Source: Panicum virgatum (lineage: Eukaryota; Streptophyta; Magnoliopsida; Poales; Poaceae). From it: 64,000 nt of DNA. Every line of letters starts with the position of its first letter. Within the stretch, counting starts at the first letter, position 1. Below the pieces are notes generated by a model that saw nothing but the letters and a program-made list of their open reading frames with translations, had not been told where the DNA came from and ran no database searches. The stretch is taken from the NCBI RefSeq assembly GCF_016808335.1, contig NC_053147.1, forward strand, positions 16,602,913 through 16,666,912. Direction: 5' to 3'. The position numbers were made by a program, and so were the translations under genes. Of this stretch, positions 23,653-35,600 are shown in pieces.

Positions 23653-24105
23653 TAGGGCAAATCTCCTTTGGCAAACATAGTTCAGAGTTCATCTCTTTGT
23701 CGGTTTATCCGAGCTTGTTCCTATGATTGAATGAAATATCAGCAGCAAGATACTTCTAAATGATCTCCCTTAGAAAATCCTCATTTATTTTGGTGGAAGT
23801 TTCAGAAGGTTTTGTTCCTGGTCAGGTTTCCTCTCATGTGTATCAGCTGATTTGCTGGGCAAATCTCCTTTGGCATTATTTACTTACTGGTTCTTTTGGG
23901 CAAATCTCCTTTGGCATTGGCTGCTCCAGATCTCTCTGTGGGCAAATCTCCTTTGGCACTAGTTCTAGTTTTAGCTTTAGTTTCGGACTGCTCTTTGGGC
24001 AAATCTCCTTTGGCACAAAGTACTACCTCTCTTATCTACTATTTTGGGTAAATCTCCTCCAGCTGTGAGTAGCAGCAGCTCTATCAGGGTAATTCTCCTT
24101 TGGCA
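23653..24105 (+). promoter_or_regulatory. cluster of seven miR399-complementary sites
   Basis: The 21-base sites start at 23653, 23855, 23896, 23938, 23995, 24044 and 24085. Sites 1-5 all contain GGGCAAATCTCCTTTGGCA, the complement of the miR399 family. Site 7 has two mismatches in its 5' half but a perfect seed-pairing end (CTCCTTTGGCA). Site 6 reads GGGTAAATCTCCTCCAGC and has lost seed pairing, so it is probably inactive. Sites 2-7 are spaced 41, 42, 57, 49 and 41 bases apart. Pairing was judged by eye against the known mature miR399 sequence. Confidence 0.93.
23760..24068 (+). other. upstream ORF overlapping the miR399 sites
   Basis: An ATG-started 102-codon frame lies wholly in the leader exon and covers sites 2-6. 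Because the target sites repeat, the peptide repeats too: GQISFG occurs three times (sites 3, 4, 5), while sites 2 and 6 are read in another frame (WANLLW, WVNLLQ). Whether it is translated is unknown. A uORF of this length would be expected to reduce translation of the main frame or to trigger decay. Confidence 0.5.
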
Positions 24106-24825
24106 TTATCAGTCATAAATTCTACCAAAATATCAAGAAGTACTTCTGGAAGGTGGAAGGTAATACACCGTTTTCCTTCAATGTGACGTTCTGTGGTGCC
24201 TGGAAAGTTATGATGGCCATGCGTTAGTTGTAGTCCAGTGATACATAACTAGAGGTACCTAAATCATGGGACATGTATTAACTCAAATTTAGAATAGAAG
24301 GCTAGAGAGAAATGCTTGTTCAGTCCTCACATGGTTAATTTAATTGTGGTGGCGAATATGAAGACAAATTTTGACATCAATATCAGCAGAAGGCTAGGGG
24401 GCCATACATACACATCGCAGTGGATAGATAATCGATTAGCATATAACATAATGTCATAATGAAAATGCCTTCGCAATGTTTCTCTGCCATTCCTCATGTG
24501 GGTGATATAATCATGATTTGTCAGTTTATTCATAGTAGAATGGAAGGCAAACAAAAGAGAAATAAGCATATGGAGCCAATAGCAGAACAAAATAGTGAAG
24601 AGAGAAATTATGAGCACACCAAGGGTTTTAACAATTTTCAACATTTACTTTTGACAAAAATTTTAAGTTAATTAAGGTTTGGATGTTTGGTGTTCTTTTA
24701 GGTTCTGGTACCTTCCAATACATTGCAACCACCATAAAAAGATCTAGTTCTACATTCTTTTGTCTCGTTATGATCTCTAATCCTGTGTGCGTGCGTGTGT
24801 CCTTGGGTATGCTGTAAGGGTTTTC

Positions 24826-24888
24826 TACCCTTTTTCTTCTTAATATAAATATACGCAACTCTCCTTCATGTTGGAGAAAAAAATCTCT
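24826..24888 (+). mobile_element. LINE 3'-end-like remnant
   Basis: TATACGCAACTCTCCTTCATGTT followed by GGAG and an A-run resembles the 3' end of grass non-LTR retrotransposons. The preceding TAAGGGTTTTCTACCC phrase fits as well. The same tail occurs near 63871. It lies in a PHO2 leader intron. Confidence 0.4.
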
Positions 24889-25123
24889 AATCCTTCTATG
24901 TTGCCTTTATTTTCTGCAGGAATACTTGGCCAACTGTGTTGGTATATTGCCATTCCAAACATCAACTTGCTTATTGTTGTTTGTTTTTGAGATTACCACG
25001 TTATCCATACAGTACACACCTTATTCTAAGAAGGTGGGTGTTCATTGAATCTAACATTTCTTGACAAGGTTGTCTTATGTACCATATGTAATGACCAAGC
25101 ATGGTGTTGCAGGACTTGGAATC

Positions 25124-28100
25124 ATGGATTTGTTTGCAATTGACTCGGATAGTGAGTCATATAGTGGGACCAGTGACAGCGAAGACCAAGAAGAATGTGA
25201 ATTTACGTACAGTGACCATGCCCAAAGTATCTTGTCCAGCCTGGACGAGAGCATTGGCAAGATCGATAATTTTCTGACTTTTGAAAGGGGGTTTCTGCAT
25301 GGGGATATAGTCTGCCCTGTTTCCGACCCCTCAGGTCAGCTGGGACGTGTTGTTGGCGTTGCGATGTTTGTTGACTTGGAGACAAGCTCTGGTGACATAA
25401 TTAAAGATGTAAACAGCAAAAAGCTATCAAGAGTGAGATCCTTCATTTCTGGAGACTGCGTCGTAATGGGACCATGGATTGGGCGGGTGATCAGAGCATT
25501 TGACCTTGTTACTGTTTTGTTCAGTGACGGGGCGAAGTGTGAAATGCTGTTAAGGGATTCTGAGGCACTGAAGCCCATTCCACCTATTCTTTTTGAAGAT
25601 GCACCTTATTTTTACTATCCCGGCCAACGTGTGAGGATTGTTGAACCCTCGGTTTACCAGTCAGCAACATGGTTGTGTGGATCATGGAGGCCAGGTAGAG
25701 ATGACGGTGTTGTTTCTCATGTAGATGTTGGGATGGTGCATGTGAACTGGATCACATCTGTGACAAATGTCTGGGGAGATAAATCATCAAGTCCTCCAAA
25801 CATTCAGGATCCAAAGAAACTCACTTTGCTGTCATGCTTCCCTTATGCTAATTGGCAACTGGGTGATTGGTGTGCTCTTACGGTTGACGACCATGGATGT
25901 CTGTGGATGGATTCTGGGAAGTCTTGCATTGTTAGTGAAGCCTGGAAGTGCGACTCTCCTGGGCACATGCATTTGGAAAATTGTAGTTCAGGTTATTCTC
26001 AAACATATGTTGTCTCCAAGACAAAGAGTACTGTTGATATTCTATGGCAAAATGGAAGCATATCTCTTGGTCTGGAACCCCAGACACTGGTTCCTGTGAG
26101 TACCCTTGGTGATTATGATTTTTGGCCAGGGCAATTTGTCCTAGAGAAACTGGCTGTTGAGGATTCTGCAAGGCGTCAACGAACTGGGATAGTGAGAGAT
26201 GTGGATGCACTCGAGCGAACAGTAAATGTATTATGGATTAGTCCTGCAGGCAGTGACACTGTCAGCTATGGAAGAAGTGGCTCTACAGTGGAGACTGTGA
26301 GTGCTTACGAGCTGGCAGAGCACCCAGATTTCTCCTTCTGCACTGGTGAGGTCGTTATCATGTCAGCTGTGAACATAGAGAAGTCTGAAGCAGATCTCAC
26401 AAATGGGTCATTAGCAAGCAGGGAATCATTGGTTACCCACTCTGACTTCTTATCATGCATTGGAAATGTGCTTGGCTACAAGGATGACGGAATTGAAGTC
26501 CAGTGGGCTAATGGTGTGATATCCAAGGTAAGCTTAGCTTTAACTCTGCCACTAGCTTCTTATGTGCTAGTCTTGGATACTGGTCATGTTTGGTCAATCG
26601 TTTACTTTCTTAAACTGCGTTCTTTGTTGATTCTTATATTTTTTGATCTTCTGTTGAGTTTGATATATGGACCTCAACATACTATTTGTAACAGATCTCT
26701 CTCATCCAATGTCAGGTGCAGCATTTTGAAATAATTGGATTGGATAAACTTCTCGATAGTTCACTAGAATCGATGCATGAGGAAAATACAGCCGGTGATT
26801 CAGTAGACGTGGATGAGCAGGAGGAAATGCATCATGAGAATGCTAACGTCTGTTTCTCTATCTATCCTGTACTCTCTCTATCCAGTATTGATCTTCACCT
26901 TTCTAAAATTTACTAAGAGATGACCGAACAATTTTTTTGTTCAGATTGCTCTGGAATCTACTGACTGCACTGGTTCCTTGTGCAAAGTCACTGCCTTTCT
27001 TTTTCCCAAGACAGCTTTTGATTTCCTGACAAATGTGGCTTCTAGTTTGTTTGGTACTCATGGTTCTCCATCGCCAAGCTCAGTAAGTTCCAGTTATCTT
27101 TTCTAAATAAGACTTTTTTTTCAGAATTATAAGGTGAAGTTTTTCTTCCAGGTTGTGATAGATACTCAATATCAAATTATTAAGACGGTAGAAATGCAGA
27201 CATCTGCAGACGAATTGCCAGAGGAAAAACAGGTAGTGGAGTTGGTGGCAAAGATTGAGAAACCAAATCTCACTTCAGAAGATAACATATCAAAAAGATT
27301 TGATGTAGTGACTGACTGTTCGGATCATCACTTTGTGAAGGAAAGTGGCCACGAAAGTGTAATGCATCTTCTGAAGCTTTGTTTGGCATTTTGTTTCGAG
27401 CGATGGTCATTCATGCATATAGAGAAGTCTTTGAAATGATGGTTATTTTCTACTCTCTTAGGTTACAAGAAGTTGGGTGAAGAAGGTGCAACAAGAATGG
27501 ATGATCCTGCAAAATGATTTACCAGGTGTGCTTTTCTGTTGTTTGTATTTATTCAATAAGAGCACTTTCTTTAACTGATCCCTATTATTGAATGTGAAAC
27601 TTGAGTAGCTGTCTAATTCACTCAGTATTTCTTGGAGAGAGTTGTAAATATTGGTAGTGAATATATACCATAATGTTGTGTGTTTGCATACACGCGTTGG
27701 TGTCTAAGGATAGGTGTAAGTCAAAATACTCCATGCTCCACAGGATACCACTAGAACAATAATATTTTTGAAGGAAAGCAGCATTCCTTCACTGGGTGCA
27801 GGGAAGGTTCCAAGGATGAAATCTTGCTGCAAGCACACTGCACACAGATTCAAGGAATCACTTAAGCAGTCAGTTGCTTGGCTTGAGGCTCTGGGCTGGA
27901 CTCGTCTCGCTTCTCTTTTAGCTCTCTCCCTCGTGCAGTTTTTCCCCTTTGTTTGGGCCCAAGGGCCTTTTCTATTGAGGGTTTTTTCCTCTTACACTTA
28001 TATCTACAACTGTTTTCCTTTCAAAAAAGCATGTATTTATTCCATCTCAAGCGTATTCATATCCATTCAAGAGTACTGAAACATTAAGTAGGTGTAGATC

Positions 28101-29547
28101 ATTATGTATAGTGTGTGGTCTTTTGCATATTCAGTGTAAAGCAAGCTGTTAAACTGCTACTATGCTACATGAACAATTGGAAACTTAATCATGATGGGTA
28201 GGACAATAGTTCTCTGTGGGGGTTCTTGCCCTTGGTGGCCAGAAAAAATATTTGCCGCCTAGTACTAAGTGATCATAATCTGATCATTAGGTGCAGTAAA
28301 TAAGTTATTCTGTTTATTAGATGTAGTAAAAAAGACCTGGAGAAGCCTAGGAGGATCTAGGCATGTTATAGGCACCCAAATTCGCCTTGACGAGGACATG
28401 AACTTGGGTGGTCTGTGTTTTATTGAGCTAGGCTCAGTTCCTTAGCATTAGATGTAGTAGTAAGTCCATGTTTCTCAAAATGTGATGGGGTATATTTTGA
28501 CGAGTATATGTATGCTTTATTTCAACTATGCAGATGGTATTCATGTAAGAGTTTTTGAGGAAAGGATGGATCTTCTTAGGGCTTGCATTGTTGGGGCAGC
28601 TGGAACACCTTATCATGATAATCTTTTTTTCTTTGATATTTTCTTTCCTCCTGACTATCCCCATGAACCACCTGTAAGTTCTCCCACTTGTCTACTGTTA
28701 TTGCATAAATCTGCCAGTTCTTTTTTGTCAAATGTAAAGAACTCTGTAAAATTTATTTCAGTCTGCTCACTACCACTCTGGTGGTCTCCGCCTGAACCCA
28801 AATTTGTATGAGTCGGGAAAAGTATGTCTCAGCCTTCTCAAGACATGGACAGGAACCGGTAACGAAGTGTGGAATCCAGAGAACTCAACTGTTCTTCAAC
28901 TGCTGTTGTCCCTTCAGGCCCTTGTTCTCAATGAAAAACCTTATTTCAATGAAGCGGGCTATGACAAATTTTTGGGGAAGGCTGATGGAGAGAAGAACTC
29001 TATCACTTACAATGAGAATGCTTTCCTGCTGTCATGCAAGTCCATGATGTATGTTTTACACAAACCACCAAAGGTATGCCATCAGCTCTGAAGTTTTCGT
29101 ACTGAATAGTCTCTGACAACTTATTACTTTTTATGCATCTACGTCAATGGTTCACATGGTTCAACTGAACTCGTAAGTCTTGATCAATTAGAAAAAGTAA
29201 ATGATGCTTCTGAAGTTCGAAAACTGAGTTGAGTAATGTGTCAATCTGTACTGTTTTATCTAAGTTCTGCTGTATCGCTCAATCTTAAGAATATACATAT
29301 TGATGTATTTCTCATTCAGCATTTTGAGAAGTTGGTCAAGGAGCATTTCGCTTGTCGCGCCCGACGCATTCTGGATGCCTGCGAGGCTTATCTTGGCGGT
29401 GATCTCGTAGGACATGCACACGACAAAGCATACATATCAGAGGACGGCAGCAAGAACTGTTCGACCGGTTTCAAGATAATGCTTGGCAAGCTTCTGCCGA
29501 AGCTTGCCGCTGCCTTCTCTGAAGCTGGGATCATCAGCGGCCAGTAA
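25124..29547 (+). CDS. PHO2: PHO2, probable ubiquitin-conjugating enzyme E2 24
   Basis: Coding exons 25124-26527, 26716-26847, 26945-27082, 27152-27358, 27462-27525, 28534-28673, 28762-29073 and 29320-29547 keep frame and give 874 residues, the usual size of PHO2. The start MDLFAIDSDSESYSG leads an acidic N-terminus, followed by a long plant-specific region of SH3-like repeated segments (about residues 50-480). The E2 core runs from about residue 628 to 800, with the active-site cysteine near 717 in GKVCLSLLKTWTG. PHO2 is a membrane-associated E2 (or E2/E3 hybrid) that marks phosphate transporters and PHO1 for degradation, so it limits phosphate uptake and root-to-shoot loading. The leader with seven miR399-like sites identifies it as PHO2 rather than a sister E2. 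The ATG at 25124 lies 11 bases after an acceptor. The donor at 26847/26848 is weak. Confidence 0.95.
27526..28533 (+). other. long PHO2 intron in the E2 domain
   Basis: 1.0 kb phase-1 intron within the DLP-D codon boundary at the same place as intron 35129-35674 of the neighbouring E2 gene. It holds no recognised element. Confidence 0.6.
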
Positions 29548-29948
29548 ACTGGGACCCTTTATCAGTGATTATTGTGTGTATTTTGATGCTTGTGTATTCC
29601 AAATAAAATGCTACCTGGTTCATGCGTTAGTTATGTTTGTCTTGTAAATAAGGAACAGTATATATATACCCACGATTGCTGAACTGAAATGTTGCTAAGC
29701 TAAAGGCAGCTCAAGTGTGGAGTGCCTGGATTTGGGTTGTATTCTATGTTAAGTGTGAAGGGTATGTAAATGTGTGTTCTTGAAAGGTTTGCCTAAAGTA
29801 TTGAAAGTGCAGTTGTATACGTATTGCTAGTACTAAACTCTGAAATTTTAAAAAAGACAGCGTATCAAACGGCCAGTTCGGCAGTCTAGTTTTGCTCTGG
29901 GTCTACATTAACATGAACGAAACGTTTTCTGCCTCATTAATTTAAGTC

Positions 29949-30018
29949 TCTCTCCCTCTCTCTCTCTCTCCCTCTCTCTCTCCCTCTCCCTCTCCCTCTC
30001 GTGTGTGTGTGTGTGTGT
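29949..30018. repeat. compound microsatellite (CT)n then (GT)n
   Basis: A run of CTCTCTCC/CCCTCTC units is followed by about nine GT units, just after the PHO2 3' UTR. Confidence 0.85.
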
Positions 30019-30492
30019 TGGGGGGTTTTAAAATGAAACATCCACAGTTTATCCAATACTCCTATATGCTACTCCATTCTAAATTGTAGGACGTTTTAGT
30101 TTGGCCCTGAACCAAAAAAAATTAACTCTGTCAAATTTCTAAGAAAACTATATTAAACATGAAGGCATTTTGGTGGTGGATTTAACAGAACTATTTTGAT
30201 GTTATAAATATTGGTGTACTGTTCTACAAATTTATTGGAAACAGAAGAAGTAAGCCGTTTTTTAATCCGCTTAGCGGCTTGAAAAAAAGGGTCATCGGCA
30301 TCACTGGAAAACTTAACTACTTTTGCCTTCATACTTATGGTTTAGTTTTTAATGTACTTTTAAATCATGAGTACCATGGTCCATGAGTACATGGCATCTA
30401 ATCCACACTATTTTCAAGATAATAAAATTAGCTGAACCTAGCATCGGGAGTGAGCACATCGCAATTAAATGTTTTTGACATTCTAAGAAATA

Positions 30493-31175
30493 CTAGGCAG
30501 GTTGACGCGCGATGCGCATCTATCCGAAAGATATTAACTTAAAAAATGATGAAACATAAATTTATTATCTTGTTGTACTCAATCCAATATTAAATTTAGA
30601 TATTTTATGCTATCATAATGGTCATCTAAGCACTGTATAACTTTTTTCTTAGAAATTCATTGACTTCTAGGTGTTAGTAAAAATAGCTGACAGATTAACG
30701 TACTATATAAAGATAAAATTAGTGATGAAAGAATAGTACAATCCTATTTTTTGAATTTATGTACGGGAAACAAATTACAAAAAGTATTAAAACTATCATA
30801 GATGAACGTGGTGTACAAAGTTATTATTTTCATATATAGAAAAAGATAAATTTATTTTATATTTTCTATACGAAATCACCATCGATAATTTTTTTTCAAA
30901 TGATGGAGGTACTTAATAGTAACGTGGGTCCACTAAGTGGGCCACACTAAATGTGCATGGGTCCCAAATGATGTGGGTCCCACTAAGTGGGCCCCAAAGT
31001 GTGGGTCCCACTAAATGTGCGTGACCCCACGTGAATAGCACGCGGGTCCCATTTGGGGCCCACCTAAACAGCACGCGGGTCCCATTTGGGGCCCACCTAA
31101 ACAGCACGCGGGTCCCACGTGGGGCCTCAATTCATGAGGGAGCTCCAATTCTTGGAGCTTTTAGAGATAAGTATA
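30493..31175 (+). mobile_element. Helitron-like element with a terminal hairpin (candidate)
   Basis: The left border TACTAGGCAGGTTGACGCGC resembles the element at 16477. The right end has a perfect stem AGCTCCAA-TTC-TTGGAGCT (31142-31160) followed by TTTTAGAGATAAGTATAG, a short distance from the end, as in Helitron 3' ends. The interior is AT-rich and then turns into GC-rich GGGTCCCA repeats. It has no coding capacity. Confidence 0.35.
31030..31125 (+). repeat. 33-bp tandem repeat, about three copies
   Basis: The unit contains AGCACGCGGGTCCCATTTGG followed by GGCCCACCTAA. Two full copies and one diverged copy lie just before the terminal hairpin of the Helitron-like element. Related GTGGGTCCCACTAA repeats precede them from 30923. 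Confidence 0.75.
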
Positions 31176-31614
31176 GATTCCAAAAAGAAAAGACATCCTA
31201 TGAAATAACAAAGATAAAACTTTGTATTATAGAGAGGTGTTTCATTCATCAACTCTAAGCACCATAGATGATGTGTACAAACAACCAAATGAAACTATCT
31301 ACTGGTATTGCCCTTAGGGCAAGGGTAATGTTTATTGCCAAAGTGGTCTGCAAAGGTAGGTCTGAGTGGTTATTTCATTCTCCATAGTGGGCAGTTAATA
31401 AACACGGAGTCCACAAGAAATAAAAAAGCAGCATGTTAAATAAACAAGTGGAGCAACGAACCGGATGGAAGAAAGAGAGTATCGCAGCAGGAGGAGAGAC
31501 AGTATTATTTTTTATTTCATATGGCTAGTCGATGGCGGTATGGGTGTCTTTAGGTTCTGAGTTCTGATAGCTATAAAGATCCCATCTACCATGGCTATGG
31601 GTACTCATAAGAGC

Positions 31615-32272
31615 TAAAATAGGCAAATTCGTCCTCAAACTTTCAGGTAAACATAAGGGTGAACTTCATCCCTCAACTCTTGAAAAGTCCAACTTAGTTC
31701 TCCAACTTCAATTTTCAATTCAATTTCATCCCTCATCCCAGCCAGACATCTAAGTAAGCATTCCACATCACTTGGAAGCATGGTCCACTATAGCAAATAT
31801 CATATATACCCTTGTTTCAGTTAGCTTCCCCTTGAACTTACATCAGCTCTTCCTCAAGACCTTCCTAGACAAGCAGCAACAGCACAAGAAAGGCAGGCTC
31901 TCCCAAGCTTCCACCCCTAGAAAAGGATTGATCATTGAGGGAGTGAAGCTGCTCCGTTTCTGCTCTATCAACAATGTGTTTATGCTTATCCATCCGACTT
32001 AACTGTTGTTCATGCTAGTAGTTCTTGATAGTCTTGTGAGGTTATTAGCAATTTACTCCTGTATGGAGGGAACTTTGAACTTTTTAACCTATGTAGAAAA
32101 ATACTAAGACCCAGTGGGATGACGTGTCGTGCAACGTGGAGGACCAGCTCAGCTCAGGTAAAGAATGAGATTAAATCAAAAAATAAAAGTTGAATGATTA
32201 AATTGGACCTTTTAAAAGTTGAGTGGCGAAGTTGGCCCTCAGAAAAAATTTAAGGACGAATATGCCTATTTT
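31615..32272. mobile_element. TIR element upstream of the second E2 gene
   Basis: The left end AAATAGGCAAATTCGTCCTC pairs with the right end, whose complement reads AAATAGGCATATTCGTCCTT. Further inverted homology follows (TCAACTCTTGAAAAGTCCAA against TCAACTTTTAAAAGGTCCAA). 658 bases, non-coding, no clear target duplication. It ends about 380 bases before the ATG of the E2 gene. Confidence 0.6.
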
Positions 32273-32649
32273 ACTTTTAGAAATCATAACACGTGTGGTA
32301 CAATAGTTTAGTTTATTAACCGGACACGCACGTGAGTAGCCCAGGCCCACAATCCAGCCTCTCAGGTTCATCGGGTCCACAGAAAATACTGAGGCAGAGT
32401 CCCACGTGCGAGCTGATTGCCTGAAGAAAGCCGAGCCTATGACCGGGGCCCCACTGCGCACCGGGCCTTTGTAAATCCCAAAATCCAAACCGCCTTTTCG
32501 CATTTCTCCAAAATTTTGCGTATAAATTTCTCTCTCCCCAGTCTACGCCGCACTCATCCACCCAAAGCCTCCCCCACCCACCTCGCCGGAACCCTAACGG
32601 CGGTCGCCGGCGCCGGGGATTGGCGGCGATCGCATTGCTGCGCCCCCCG

Positions 32650-35600
32650 ATGGCGACCCACGCCTCCAAGTGAGTCGCCCCCGGCGCCGATCTATTTTGC
32701 CGCTCTCTTCGTTCGGCTTAGCCCTTGCGTCAATTCTGATGCGGATTTGGTTGGTCCGGTGAATCTTGTACCCGTTACAGGAGTTACCTATGCGCGGGCA
32801 GCTCATCGTTCGATGATCCCGACGTGGTTGAGGTGTCCCCGGCGGCCGCCGCGGCCGGGGGCTGGGCCTCGGGCCACAATAAGAGGAAGCGGAGCCAGGT
32901 GATGTTGAAATTGCCTCCCCCTTTGTTCGCTGTGCGTGGTTATGTTGGTATTGTTGTTACAGAATTAGGGATTGCGGTGCGTGTGGATGGTTGGTGCGTT
33001 TTTGTGATTGCAGCCGGATTGTACTGGGAAAAACGGTTGGTTTATGTGATCCTTCTGTGATGTTGAATAAAAAATGACTATCTCAGGTGGCGCAGAACTG
33101 AGTCTGTGTCTAGATACCTTGAAATTGGTCCGGTTGAGTAGTTGGTTTTCTGTGATTGTGCTAGGGAAGTAATAGGTTTTGATAAGGCCTGGTGATTATC
33201 TGATTGCAAAAGAGTTAATAGTTCTTGCATGAGTCTTGTTTGAATGAAATGTGGAATCTATGGTTAACTTTTTATTTGATGATCATCTTATTGATTGACT
33301 GGTAGTCAACCTTTGAACTGGTGGAGTTAAAGGTTTTGCAATCCATTCTCTAGCAAAAATAAATACATAAAAAACCCCTTGCCAACTCCCTGAACGATTT
33401 ATTAGGAGTCGGAACTCTTCGAGACAATCAGCATGGGAAAGCAGAATTACATCATGACTTCTAAGTATACGCAAGTCTATTAAACTTCCTCAAACTAGGT
33501 CAGCTTCTTGAGTTCCCTAGAACAAAATAAGTTCTTGCTTCCCCTTACCATGTCTTTTTTTTTGAACTTATGACAGCCCTGGTCATCCATAGGTATACCA
33601 TATGTATTTTCTGCATATCACAAAGGTTCCTCAGTTCCTCATATCAGGGTTCTGGGTGGTAATAGATCATGGCCCTAATGCCCCCCTCACCATCTAACTT
33701 GGTCCTTAATTATTCTTAGCTCAAAATTATACAAAATATGAGCCCGACCCTTAAGTTATTTAGGCTAAATTTTTAGGCCCTTTACCCCTACCTTTTTTTT
33801 TCTTCCCAGTTTACCTGCATTGCATTCTGTTCTGGAACAACTGTTGGGAAAAAAGATATTATCTAGAGGGCAAAAAATGTGGGAATTTCTCATTTGGGTT
33901 TCCATCATTTTGTGCCTTTCTGTTTTATCAGCTGAGTGCTGAATAATAGGGATTCTGTCCTAGACATATCATATATTATGCATGGTGTGATCAACATAAT
34001 AACACATGGGCGAGTGATGACAGTGGCATTGTTGAGTGCATATAGGTGGAAGTTGTTCGCTGCTGGATTCCCTTTCTGTTATCATCTCTTTGTTCTGATG
34101 GCTAACTATTTTCATTGATCATTATGCTTGGCATATTAGTACTGTATTTTAGGTACGCAGTGTGAATGCAGAATTATATTTATGCTGCTATTTGACATAT
34201 CACTCTTTTTAGAGTATTTGATATGGCAGATAAATAGCTTCTGAGCATTTTACAATTATACTGTACCAAAAGAATGTTGATTGAAGTTCTGGAAACTAGT
34301 CTGATTGATGTGTTTTCTTCTGAATTATAGGTTGTACCTCATGAAGTTATTGAAATTGATGATGACGACCCTGATGGAGTTTTGATTGTTGGTGATAAAA
34401 CATCAGCGGACAAGAATAAGCAAACTGTTGTATACCCTATGGATTGGGCAAAGCATGGAAAGGTTAATTCCCTCCTTTCTTTCCCTTTGTCATACTACTT
34501 GCCTCTGTACCATGTCAATTTCTGACAGATTCTCTTCTTTGTAAATAAATTCAGAGTAGTCTGGTTCATGAAACTCCTGGCCCAAGCACATATGCTTCAA
34601 AATTTGCCAATCCATGGGTTGACCTGAAAATGTTTCAAGACGATGCAGTTTACACCTATTCTGATGACTACCCTTATGAGGGATTTGATGAAGACTATGC
34701 TTATGATGAAGATGAGTACGAAGATGACAGTTATGATGCTTCACTTGTTGAAAGTGAGTATAACTATAGTTTGTCTTCCAAGTTTGATAACTTGGGTATT
34801 CCTCCTTGTGTGGAGCCTTCCCTACCGTGGATGCAGAAGGCTGAGATTGCAAATAAGTCCAAACCAACTAAGATCGTGGATGCTAAAATAGAAGAAAAAT
34901 ACAAGGCATTTAAGCAGTTTGATACTGTTGATGATCATAGTGATCATTATTATTCTAAGCCAGAGTTAAGAAACGTCCAGGTGGTAAAAAAGGTAAGATT
35001 TTTTACATACCCTCTCTATCCCTCATTACCCTAATTTAGTTGGGTGCTAAAGTTCTTTCAACAGCCATCAAAAGACTGGGCAAAATGTATTCAGCACGAG
35101 TGGAAAGTCCTAAGAAAAGATTTGCCAGGTAGGTAGCTTGTGCTTTCTATACTCTGGTTCTATGAACGCTGGTTGTACTAGATTTTTTCATCAGTATGAC
35201 TCTTGATGAACCGTGCAGTAGTGGAGTACATGTGTTTAACATTTCTATATTTGTACGGAAATTTATTAGATTATTAACTAGAAAGAGAAAATCTCAAACT
35301 TAAGGTAGTCCTCAGCCTGTAGTGCTACCAGGGTTCACATTCCCGGTGGTACTGTAGCGAAAACCGTTTATTTTTTAAAAAATTGATTTTTGTATTTTTA
35401 AATTATAAACCGAAAAATATTAAAAACCGGACCGGTTTTCACCTCCCGGTCATCACCGGGAACGGGAAATTTTCCCGGTTTTCGGCCTTCCCGGACCGGG
35501 AATGTGAACCCTGAGTGCTACCCACCTGGCCGCCACTAGCACCATGCCTTTGTTAGTATGACATATGCTTACTGTTTTTAGTACTTAGAAGGCACTCTAT

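Larger units (their letters stand above)
23405..24159 (+). promoter_or_regulatory. PHO2: PHO2 5' untranslated exon carrying the miR399 target array
   Basis: Bounded by an acceptor (TTTCAG at 23404) and a donor (GTGGAAG|GTAATA at 24160). It holds all seven miR399-type sites and a 102-codon uORF. In known plants PHO2 mRNA is repressed by miR399 under phosphate starvation through several sites in a 5' untranslated exon, and this arrangement fits. A further leader exon is likely at 24920-25033, with the coding exon starting at 25113. Confidence 0.75.
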
